Below, piece after piece: positions 40,742 to 48,231 of a stretch of 64,000 nt of DNA. Source of the stretch: Chthonomonas sp. (GTDB lineage Bacteria; Armatimonadota; Fimbriimonadia; Fimbriimonadales; Fimbriimonadaceae). Positions within the stretch are counted from its first letter, which is position 1; every line of letters starts with the position of its first letter. The translations under genes and the position numbers were made by a program. Where the stretch lies: the NCBI GenBank assembly GCA_016788585.1, contig JAEURP010000026.1, positions 62,001 to 126,000 on the forward strand, in the 5' to 3' direction. The notes below the pieces were generated by a model, which made no database searches, was not told the DNA's origin, and saw only the letters and a list, made by a program, of their open reading frames with translations.

Positions 40742-42583
40742 CTAGACGTTAGCCGTGTCGCTTCTTCGCTCGCTTACCCTTCTTTGACTGTGATCCAGCA
40801 CCTTCTTTCGGAATCTCAACATCTTTGGGGTGACTTCGAGCAATTCGTCATCTCGGAGCCAGCTGAGGGCTTCTTCGAGGCTGAATTCTCTGTGGGCGTC
40901 AAGGACGGTCGTCGCATCGGCGCTGGCGCTTCGCATGTTGGTTGCTGCCTTTTGGTCAACGGCATTGACGACGAGATCTTCTTCTTTGGCGCAGGCACCA
41001 ACTATCATGCCGCCATAGAGTTCAGTACCGACTTCATAGAAGAACTGTCCGCGCTCCTGAATTTTCTCGTAAGCGTAGCGGGTGAGCTTGCCTGGATCCT
41101 TGACGATGAGCGCGCCATTGGTTCGGCTCTCAATAGCACCCTTGTACTCGCGGTAGCCATCGAAAAGGCTTGACATCAAGCCGAGGCCACGAGTCATTGT
41201 GAGATAATTGCTTCGGAAACCGATTAATCCTCGCGTCGGAATGCTATAGACCAACCGGCGAGTGCCGTTGTCGTTGATCTGCATATCCTGCATTTCGCCC
41301 TTCCGCCTACTCATTTCTTCCATGACGAAGCCTTGGGCGTCTTCAGGAAGCTCCAGCGTTGCAATCTCATATGGTTCGGTTATTGAACCATTAGCATCAC
41401 GCACAAGGATTGCTTCGGGGCGGCTGATCTGCATCTCGTAGCCCTCGCGACGCATGGTCTCGATGAGAATGGCAAGCTGCAATTCTCCACGAGCTTTCAC
41501 CTTCACGGCGTCGGTGGCCGTCGAGTCTTCATCAATCTCGATGCTAACGCTAACGACTTCTTCCTTCTCTAGCCGTTCGCGAATCTTGTGAATTGTGAGG
41601 AACTTGCCGCCATCCTTACCCGCGAGGGGCGAGTTGTTGGCATAGAAATTCATGCTCAATGTAGAGGGCTCGATCTGAATGATTGGCAACGGAGCATTGG
41701 TATCTGGCACATTGATCGTGTCCGAGATGTGGACGTGATCGAGGCCACTCATCATGACGATCTCGCCAGCGCTGGCTTCTTCAACTTCCTTAAGTTGAAT
41801 TCCCTCGTAGGTCCACAATTTCGTGACATTAAATCCATCTTTTTTGTCGCGCCCTTCTCGTTGCCTTTCCATGCGGTCGCCGACCTTGATCGTGCCGCGC
41901 AGTATCTTGCCGCCAAACATGCGCCCTAAATAGTCCGAATAATCGAGATTATTCACTTGCAAAAGGAACGGTCCTTCGTGCTCGACCTCGGGAGCGGGAA
42001 TGTTATCCACAATCATGTCGAACAGGGCGCGCATGTCGGTCTCCGTGCCGTTGGGGTCCTTTCGGGCAAAGCCGCCCGATCCGCTCGTGTAGATGTGGGG
42101 GAAGAACAGGTCTTCTTCCTCTGCGCCGAGGTCGATGAAAAGATCAATCGTCTTGTCGTAGGCATCGATCGGGCGCGCGCCCTCGCGGTCTACCTTGTTC
42201 ACGCAAACGATTGGCTTCTTCTTGTTCTCAAACGCCTTCTTGAGAACAAACCTGGTCTGCGGCATCGGCCCTTCGTTGGCATCAACGATGAGCAAGACCC
42301 CGTCCACCATGCTTAGAACGCGCTCGACTTCCCCTCCGAAGTCAGCGTGGCCCGGTGTGTCAACGATGTTGATCTTGGTACCCATGTACCGAACGCTGGC
42401 TACCTTGGAAAGAATGGTAATTCCCTTCTCGCGCTCGAGGTCGTTCGAGTCCATCACGCGCTCATTCACGTGCTGATTATCGCGAAAGAGGCCTGCTTGT
42501 TTGAACAGGGCGTCCACCAAAGTGGTCTTGCCATGGTCAACGTGCGCAATGATGCCTACGGTACGGATTGAGGGGGAGTCCAT
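40742..42583 (-). CDS. typA: Ribosome-associated GTPase TypA/BipA
   Basis: A 613-residue translational GTPase of the TypA/BipA type. G1 AHVDHGKTTL (about 14-23), G3 DTPGHADFGG, G4 VNKVDREGA, then domain II, and the C-terminal EF-G-like and TypA-specific parts (EVVSVSIEIDED; TNGALIVKDPGKLTRYAYEKIQERG). It acts on the 70S ribosome under stress and in ribosome assembly. AGGGGG lies just before the ATG. The C-terminal basic tail KVLDHSQRRVSERR is unusual in length but not rare. Confidence 0.95.
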   Translation of the reverse strand: MDSPSIRTVGIIAHVDHGKTTLVDALFKQAGLFRDNQHVNERVMDSNDLEREKGITILSKVASVRYMGTKINIVDTPGHADFGGEVERVLSMVDGVLLIVDANEGPMPQTRFVLKKAFENKKKPIVCVNKVDREGARPIDAYDKTIDLFIDLGAEEEDLFFPHIYTSGSGGFARKDPNGTETDMRALFDMIVDNIPAPEVEHEGPFLLQVNNLDYSDYLGRMFGGKILRGTIKVGDRMERQREGRDKKDGFNVTKLWTYEGIQLKEVEEASAGEIVMMSGLDHVHISDTINVPDTNAPLPIIQIEPSTLSMNFYANNSPLAGKDGGKFLTIHKIRERLEKEEVVSVSIEIDEDSTATDAVKVKARGELQLAILIETMRREGYEMQISRPEAILVRDANGSITEPYEIATLELPEDAQGFVMEEMSRRKGEMQDMQINDNGTRRLVYSIPTRGLIGFRSNYLTMTRGLGLMSSLFDGYREYKGAIESRTNGALIVKDPGKLTRYAYEKIQERGQFFYEVGTELYGGMIVGACAKEEDLVVNAVDQKAATNMRSASADATTVLDAHREFSLEEALSWLRDDELLEVTPKMLRFRKKVLDHSQRRVSERRSDTANV

Positions 42584-42606
42584 TCGCCCCCTAGGATACC
42601 CGCCGC

Positions 42607-43353
42607 CTACTTCTGGTCCTGAGCAATTTTCCGGAAGAACCTGGCCATCGCGGGTACCACGTCGTCTGGCAAAGAGTGTCCACCGGGGTAAATGTAGGTC
42701 TGGAGCGGAGCCTTGCCTGCAAACTCCGTTAGGTGCTTGCCCAAGGACTTACCCGGTGTTTTGCTACCGTTCACTTCCTTGATCTGGCTCAGCGACCAGT
42801 GCATCAGGTCCACATTAACAATCTCGTCACTCTCGCCGATTTGGATAAATGCGGGCTTTGAGACGGTGACGCCGCGAGCTCCTGGGGCAGAGCAAGGGCC
42901 GTAGCCCGCGTAGACATTCGGCCTCATCGCCCACAGCATGAAGGTCATTGTAGCGCCGTTCGAGTGGCCCATGGTAAATACTTGCTTGTCATTGACCGAG
43001 TAGCGCTTCTTCACCTCTTTCATGAGCGCGTCAGCGAACTTCAGGTCTTTGTTACTTTCGCTTCGGGTCGATTCCCATCCATTACGGCGGCCTTGTGGAT
43101 CGTTTGGTGTCTTGGTCGGCAGCCCCTGAGGATAAACGCAAATCACCTCGGGCCATGTTTCTTGGAACTTAAACTTCTTGACCGAGTAGCGCGCATTGCC
43201 TCCATGGCCGTGATATGCAAAGACGACCGGCGCAGGCTTGCTGATCTTGGCGGGCGCAACTACCAAAGCGAGACGATCCGTGCCGTCAATGGTCAGCTTG
43301 ATTTCGGTCGGTGCCGGAGCAAGAGCCAAGGTTAGCGCGAGAGCAGTCAGCAT
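42607..43353 (-). CDS. Secreted PHB-depolymerase/feruloyl-esterase-type hydrolase
   Basis: 248 residues from ATG 43353, beginning with a signal peptide (MLTALALTLALAPAPTE). Alpha/beta hydrolase: oxyanion VFAYHGHGGNA, nucleophile GHSNGATM (about 137-144), Asp in SDEIVNVD and His in YPGGHSLP. This fits the LpqC/polyhydroxybutyrate depolymerase group. The longer frame would overlap the S10 gene and is rejected. Substrate unknown. Follows the S10 and dienelactone-type hydrolase genes in one direction. Confidence 0.85.
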   Translation of the reverse strand: MLTALALTLALAPAPTEIKLTIDGTDRLALVVAPAKISKPAPVVFAYHGHGGNARYSVKKFKFQETWPEVICVYPQGLPTKTPNDPQGRRNGWESTRSESNKDLKFADALMKEVKKRYSVNDKQVFTMGHSNGATMTFMLWAMRPNVYAGYGPCSAPGARGVTVSKPAFIQIGESDEIVNVDLMHWSLSQIKEVNGSKTPGKSLGKHLTEFAGKAPLQTYIYPGGHSLPDDVVPAMARFFRKIAQDQK

Positions 43354-43384
43354 GTCCGCAGAGACGCGTCTTCTTGCTAAAGGT

Positions 43385-44842
43385 TCATTTGGCAACCGAT
43401 TTGGCCACAAAGTCCCGCACATCTTTCTGGAGCCGAGCCAAGCACCCTTCGTGCGTGTACATCATGTGCCCGGCCTCGTACTCCTTGGTCTCAATCTTGG
43501 CCCTAAGTTCTGGGTCTAGACCAAGGTGCGAAAGCGTGTACTCGGTTGCAAAGTATGGCGTGGCGAGGTCGTAATGACCCGACGCGACAAACACTCTCAT
43601 GTGCGGATTCCTCAACATGGCATCGCGCAATGCATGACTTGTGTCGGCGGGCTCGTCCTTCGGCGTATCCCAAACCCAGGGCTTAGTGATACCGTGAAAG
43701 ACATGGTATGGCAAATCCGTTTCGTACTTTAATGTGCGCCGCACGTAGTCATTGAACGCCATTGTGTAGGGCGGCATGAGCGCGCTCATGCTTGGGTCAT
43801 GCTCGATGCTGTGCCCCGTCGGATCGGAGTCAATCCCCGTGATACGTGAATCCAAACGCCCGACCGTTCGTCTCTTGCTACGCAACAATTCCTTACAAAA
43901 TTGGCCGATAGATATTTTCAGATTAATTTTGTCTAAATAATCCGGATTTAATCCGGTGTATTTATTCAACTTATTTATCGCGGATTTCCTTTCGCGCGAC
44001 GAGGCATTATCTCCTTTCATCAAGATCGTGGCGTATTCACCGCTGGCGAAAGTCTCGACCTCTTTGAGGAACGAGCCTAGATTCGGACGCTTGCGCGGCA
44101 GGGCATTGTGGTACCAAGCGGTCGCCGCGTAAGTCGGCAGGAACAAAATGTGAGGCAGGTCAGATGACTGAATGAAGTCGAGCGACAAAAAATTCATCGC
44201 GCTGCTCACGAGCACAAGCCCGTTGAAGGCGATGCCGCGCTCAACAAGGTGCTTCGAAATTCCCGCCGCCCTCGTCGTGCCGTAGCTCTCGCCCACCAAG
44301 AAAAGTGGCGAAGAAAATCGAGCATTTTTTACCAAATAAAGGCGAATAAATTCGGATACCGATTCGATATCGCCCGAAACCGACCAATATTTTTCGGCTA
44401 ATTTCTCGTCTTTTGCTTGCGAATAGCCCGTGCCCACAGGGTCGATAAATACGACATCCGTAAATTCAAGCCACGAAAAGTCGTTGTCGACCAGGTGATA
44501 GGGCGGCGCGGGTTGCTCGCCGTCATTCGCCATCGGAATGCGCTTCGGCCCAATCGTGCCCAAATGGAGCCACAACGAAGGCGAGCCTGGCCCACCGTTG
44601 AAGCTAAACATAAGGTTGCGCCCCTCCGGCTCGGCGTCATCTAGCGCATAGGCCATATAGAAGACCTGCGCCTCAATCTCTCCAACCGCGTTCTTGAGCG
44701 GCATCCGCCCCGTCGTCACTGTATACTTCAGTTCCTTACCGCCAATCTTGGCAGTGTGCTTCGTGACCACCGGAGTCTCTTCGGTGAACTCGAGTTTCTT
44801 GGGTTCTTCAGATTTCGCGGCGGGCTGTGCGTCTTCGGCCAT
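43385..44842 (-). CDS. Peptidase S10 (serine carboxypeptidase) family protein
   Basis: A 485-residue protein. S10 hallmarks: LMFSFNGGPGSPSLWLH (about 79-95), TDVVFIDPVGTGYS, catalytic Ser in LVGESYGTTRAAG (about 183), Asp in VASGHYDLATP, and His in EAGHMMYTHEG. No secretion signal is evident, unlike most serine carboxypeptidases. Two internal segments near 43895-43990 and 44318-44412 are strongly A/T-rich with ATA, TTA, AAT and TTT codons, unlike the rest. Confidence 0.9.
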   Translation of the reverse strand: MAEDAQPAAKSEEPKKLEFTEETPVVTKHTAKIGGKELKYTVTTGRMPLKNAVGEIEAQVFYMAYALDDAEPEGRNLMFSFNGGPGSPSLWLHLGTIGPKRIPMANDGEQPAPPYHLVDNDFSWLEFTDVVFIDPVGTGYSQAKDEKLAEKYWSVSGDIESVSEFIRLYLVKNARFSSPLFLVGESYGTTRAAGISKHLVERGIAFNGLVLVSSAMNFLSLDFIQSSDLPHILFLPTYAATAWYHNALPRKRPNLGSFLKEVETFASGEYATILMKGDNASSRERKSAINKLNKYTGLNPDYLDKINLKISIGQFCKELLRSKRRTVGRLDSRITGIDSDPTGHSIEHDPSMSALMPPYTMAFNDYVRRTLKYETDLPYHVFHGITKPWVWDTPKDEPADTSHALRDAMLRNPHMRVFVASGHYDLATPYFATEYTLSHLGLDPELRAKIETKEYEAGHMMYTHEGCLARLQKDVRDFVAKSVAK

Positions 44843-44855
44843 TACAGCCTAGACC

Positions 44856-45632
44856 TTACCGGAATATCTCTTTGAAGAACTTGACCATCTCGGTAAAGCT
44901 CTTCATATCAGCCGCGGCGTTGTATGCCGAGCCCTTCGAGTTATCGTTCCCGGCTTTCGGCTGGGTAAAGGCGTGAACAGCGCCCGGATAGGCGATGAAG
45001 GTGTATGGCTTTTTCGCGTCATCCATTTCTTTCTTAAAGGCATCAACCTCCGCTGGAGGCACGGCCGGATCATCTGCGCCGTGCAGAACCAGCACTGGGC
45101 ACTTGATGTTCTTAACGTCATCCGGGTTGGGATTGCTCAACCCACCATGGAACGAGATCGCTCCCTTAAGATCAAGGCCAGCCCGCGCCATTTCAAGCGC
45201 ACCCGTACCGCCGAAGCAATAACCGATCGCAGCGATCTTGGTTTTATCCACCATGGGCCAACGACGAATTTCGGAGTAGGCGGCAGCGAGGTTTCGCCTA
45301 AAGTTAGCCCGGTCGCCGTTGCGGTACTTGCCAACCAATTCCCGCCGCTCTTCGGGGGTCTTTGGGTTATTACCCACCCCATACACGTCTGCGCAGAGCA
45401 CGGTGTAGCCAAGCTCGGCGATCTCCTTGGCACGACCCATTTCATAGTCGGTCAAGCCTTCCCACTGGTGCACGATCACGACGCCCGGCTTCGGGCCACC
45501 ATCCATGTCGCCGACCAGATACCCACGAAACGTCGTCTTGTGGTCATCACGCGGCTGATACTCCACCCAGCGGCCGCTGATATCGGCCGAAGGAGTCATC
45601 GTGGCAAGTAGAAGCATTAGTGCGCTCGTCAT
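44856..45632 (-). CDS. Dienelactone hydrolase family protein
   Basis: A 258-residue alpha/beta hydrolase with a signal peptide (MTSALMLLLATMTPSA). The catalytic triad is Cys in GYCFGGTGAL (about 150), Asp in HGADDPAV and His in GAVHAFTQ, the dienelactone-hydrolase pattern. The substrate need not be a dienelactone; many members act on other lactones or esters. It starts after a 70-base gap and is followed by the S10 gene at 13 bases. Confidence 0.88.
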   Translation of the reverse strand: MTSALMLLLATMTPSADISGRWVEYQPRDDHKTTFRGYLVGDMDGGPKPGVVIVHQWEGLTDYEMGRAKEIAELGYTVLCADVYGVGNNPKTPEERRELVGKYRNGDRANFRRNLAAAYSEIRRWPMVDKTKIAAIGYCFGGTGALEMARAGLDLKGAISFHGGLSNPNPDDVKNIKCPVLVLHGADDPAVPPAEVDAFKKEMDDAKKPYTFIAYPGAVHAFTQPKAGNDNSKGSAYNAAADMKSFTEMVKFFKEIFR

Positions 45633-45704
45633 ATTTCTGTTACGAATAATGACTTTCCGCAGTCACCAGTTTCTCTGCCCTTTGCAAAATACTGTTTCAC
45701 TACG

Positions 45705-46343
45705 CTAAATCTTGCGCCAGACTAGTCGAATTGCCTGGCCCTCTTCCGCGCTCGTCTGCTCAATTCGCTCCAGACCGAGCTTATCAATCTCGTCAAACTC
45801 GCTCATCAGCAGCGGCCAAGGCACCGGGCCAAGCTCAGTTTCCGGTTCTCTCCACCGAGTGATCACGACCAACTCGCCTTGAGGCAATAAGAGGCTCGCC
45901 AGCGCAGCGAAAGCCTCGGTCCGACGCTCCGGCGGGAGAGCCTGCAACGTAAAAATCTCGACAACTGTCCCATAAATCCCCTTTCGCTCCTCGCTTAAAT
46001 GAAACAGGTCGCCAACCCCATATTCAACCAAGGATTCTGGATACCGCCGCTTCGCCCACTCCACGACCGTTTCAGACACATCGAACGCCCAAACAGAGTT
46101 GGCGCGCTCAGCAAGTGCCTCAGCATCATCGCCCAAGCCGCACCCAACAACAGCCACGGCCCCAAATTGCTTCCCCTCCAGCCAGTCCGAGAGCAAAGGA
46201 TGCGGCATGAGGTCGGCCCAAGGCACTTTCTCCTCATCGCCGCCAGCCCATTGATAAAACGCCTCGAACCAATCCGCCCCATCTTCTCGGGCTCGATTTG
46301 CCATCCGCGCTGCCATTTTGCGGTGCAATAGTGGGTCGTCCAT
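45705..46343 (-). CDS. Class I SAM-dependent methyltransferase
   Basis: 212 residues from ATG 46343. Motif I is VAVVGCGLGDDAEALA (about 60-75), then VWAFDVSETVVEWAKRRYP and the post-III strand LLPQGELVVITRWR. It resembles thiopurine-type or small-molecule methyltransferases, but the substrate cannot be told. The frame upstream of 46343 runs through tRNA-Val and is spurious. 45 bases separate the gene from the tRNA. Confidence 0.85.
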   Translation of the reverse strand: MDDPLLHRKMAARMANRAREDGADWFEAFYQWAGGDEEKVPWADLMPHPLLSDWLEGKQFGAVAVVGCGLGDDAEALAERANSVWAFDVSETVVEWAKRRYPESLVEYGVGDLFHLSEERKGIYGTVVEIFTLQALPPERRTEAFAALASLLLPQGELVVITRWREPETELGPVPWPLLMSEFDEIDKLGLERIEQTSAEEGQAIRLVWRKI

Positions 46344-46387
46344 TGCTACACTCTGGCCGCTGTTGAAAAGCCAATGCAAAAGCAGCC

Positions 46388-46462
46388 TGGTGGTCGGTAT
46401 AGGATTTGAACCTACGACCCCTTCGGTGTGAACGAAGTGCTCTACCACTGAGCTAACCGACC
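46388..46462 (-). tRNA. tRNA-Val (CAC)
   Basis: On the minus strand: acceptor GGTCGGT pairs with ACCGACC; D arm TAGCTCAGTGGTAGAGC; anticodon stem CTTCG/CGAAG with CAC in the loop; T arm GGTTCAAATCC; CCA encoded at 46390-46388. 75 bases. Confidence 0.96.
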
Positions 46463-46547
46463 GTGACAGAGGTTATACCTTGACGTTCTTCGACCAAGCC
46501 TAACCTTTTCTTAACCGGCTCGCACTAAGCTCATTAGAGCCCCTAGG

Positions 46548-46553
46548 TAACAT
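46548..46553 (+). promoter_or_regulatory. -10-like TAACAT immediately upstream of ATG 46560
   Basis: TAACAT is followed by six bases and the ATG of the phosphatase gene. No ribosome site lies between and no clear -35 is seen. Confidence 0.45.
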
Positions 46554-46559
46554 CCAATC

Positions 46560-48170
46560 ATGGTCTCCCTAGCCCTCAGCGCAACTCTCGCTTCCCAACC
46601 GACACTTCAAGCCGCCACGGCCCTGCGGCCCAAGCTCGTTGTGGTCATCAGCATTGACCAATTCCGAGGAGACTACACCACTCGCTTTGCTGACCACTAC
46701 TTGCCAGCCCAAAGTGGCAAAACTGTTGGTGGTTTTAACTATCTCACACAGAAAGGTGCTTACTATCCTGACGCCCATTACAATCACATCCCAACTGAGA
46801 CTGGTCCCGGACATGCGATTGTTTTGACCGGAAGCGTGCCTGGGCTCACCGGCATCATTGGCAATGACTGGTTTGATCGCAAGACAAGCAAGTCCATGTA
46901 TTGTGTGAGTGATCCATCTGTCACCACGGTTGGTGGCAACAGCGGTCCCATGAGTCCAAAAAACCTTTTGGTAACTACTCTCGGGGATGAACTAAAGATG
47001 GCGACGAACGGCAAGGCTAAGGTCGTTGGGATTAGCTTTAAGGATCGAGCCGCAATCCTGATGGCTGGGCATGCAGCCGATCAGGTGTTGTGGTTCGATA
47101 ATGGGACCGCAAATTGGGTGACGAGCAGCTTCTACAATTCGAAATTGCCGGCATGGGCTAGCGACCTGAATTCCAAACAGCGGCCCAAGGGCGAACTCAA
47201 TCAAGTATGGACACCACTTTTGCCCGAAAGTGCCTATGCTTGGACACGAAAATCCCCTGCCCAAAAGGACAGCAAGGAGCCAGTTTTTAGCCACGCGCTG
47301 ACCAACATCGGGCTTTGGACGACCAGCCCTCAGGGTCAAAAGTATGTCTTTGACACAGCAAAAATCGCCATTGGCCAAGAAGGTCTCGGCCTCGATAGCG
47401 TGCCCGATGTCTTGGCGATCAATCTGGCAACCAATGACTATGTCGGTCACGTCTATGGTCCCAACAGCCCCCAGGTGCTCGATATTTCGGTGCACACCGA
47501 TCGTATGCTCAGCGACTTTTTCAACTTCTTGGATCAGCGAGTTGGGCTCAAGAACACGGTAATCGCGGTCACTGCCGACCATGGTGTCGTTCCAATTGTC
47601 GAGGAGATGGGCGACCCATTCAAGATCAACGCAACCCGAATCAAAGCAAATGACTGCAAGGATGCCGCCGAGGCTGCCCTCGACGCTCAGATCGGCCCAG
47701 CGGACTGGATTCAGGCCATGGACATACCCAATGTGTTCATTAATCAGGCAACCGTCGCTGCCCAAAAAGTTGACCCCGCAACGGCCGAGGGCATTGCGGC
47801 CCGAGCAATCTTGGGAGTGCCCGGTATCTACGCCACGGCTACTCGAACCCAGCTACTTAGCGGCGCGGTTCCGAGAACACCATGGGGGCAGCGGCTCATA
47901 AATGGATTTCATCCGTCGCTATCCGGCGATGTGTTCGTCTTGAATGCTCCGGGGACATACTTTGGTGCTGGCACCGGAACGGGCCACGGATCAGCGTGGG
48001 AATATGACACTCATGTGCCAATCCTGATGTCGGGATTTGGCATTCAATCGGGTGTTTATTCAAACAAGGTCTCGGTCTCAGATATAGCCCCTACACTCAG
48101 CCGAATTCTCAGAATCTCTGCGCCGAACGGAAGTGTTGGCTCCATTTTGCCAGGTGCCCTGAAGCAGTAA
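46560..48170 (+). CDS. PafA-like alkaline phosphatase/phosphodiesterase
   Basis: A 536-residue secreted enzyme (signal ending near LASQP/TLQAA) of the type I phosphodiesterase/nucleotide pyrophosphatase clan. Metal-site motifs: VVISIDQFRGDY (first Asp), nucleophile Thr in HIPTETGPGHAIVLTGS, LATNDYVGHVYGP (Asp and His), TADHGVVP (Asp-His) and GTGHGSAWEYD (last His). The Thr nucleophile with the ETGPGHA context resembles PafA, a phosphate-irrepressible alkaline phosphatase. It would release phosphate from organic esters outside the cell. Confidence 0.88.
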   Translation: MVSLALSATLASQPTLQAATALRPKLVVVISIDQFRGDYTTRFADHYLPAQSGKTVGGFNYLTQKGAYYPDAHYNHIPTETGPGHAIVLTGSVPGLTGIIGNDWFDRKTSKSMYCVSDPSVTTVGGNSGPMSPKNLLVTTLGDELKMATNGKAKVVGISFKDRAAILMAGHAADQVLWFDNGTANWVTSSFYNSKLPAWASDLNSKQRPKGELNQVWTPLLPESAYAWTRKSPAQKDSKEPVFSHALTNIGLWTTSPQGQKYVFDTAKIAIGQEGLGLDSVPDVLAINLATNDYVGHVYGPNSPQVLDISVHTDRMLSDFFNFLDQRVGLKNTVIAVTADHGVVPIVEEMGDPFKINATRIKANDCKDAAEAALDAQIGPADWIQAMDIPNVFINQATVAAQKVDPATAEGIAARAILGVPGIYATATRTQLLSGAVPRTPWGQRLINGFHPSLSGDVFVLNAPGTYFGAGTGTGHGSAWEYDTHVPILMSGFGIQSGVYSNKVSVSDIAPTLSRILRISAPNGSVGSILPGALKQ

Positions 48171-48197
48171 GTACTATTTTTGCGGTCTTTGCTTACA

Positions 48198-48226
48198 TTG
48201 ACCAACTAAATGCCTCGAGCTACGAT
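48198..48226 (+). promoter_or_regulatory. Sigma-70-type promoter giving a leaderless start at 48232
   Basis: TTGACC (48198-48203) and TACGAT (48221-48226) are spaced by 17 bases; the ATG follows after five bases. The start of transcription would fall at the ATG. This is the clearest full promoter of the leaderless group. Confidence 0.65.
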
Positions 48227-48231
48227 AAGAT

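Noticed and set aside
46344-46448. N-terminal extension of the methyltransferase through tRNA-Val
   Set aside because: The extension translates the tRNA gene itself; the ATG at 46343 gives a normal methyltransferase length.
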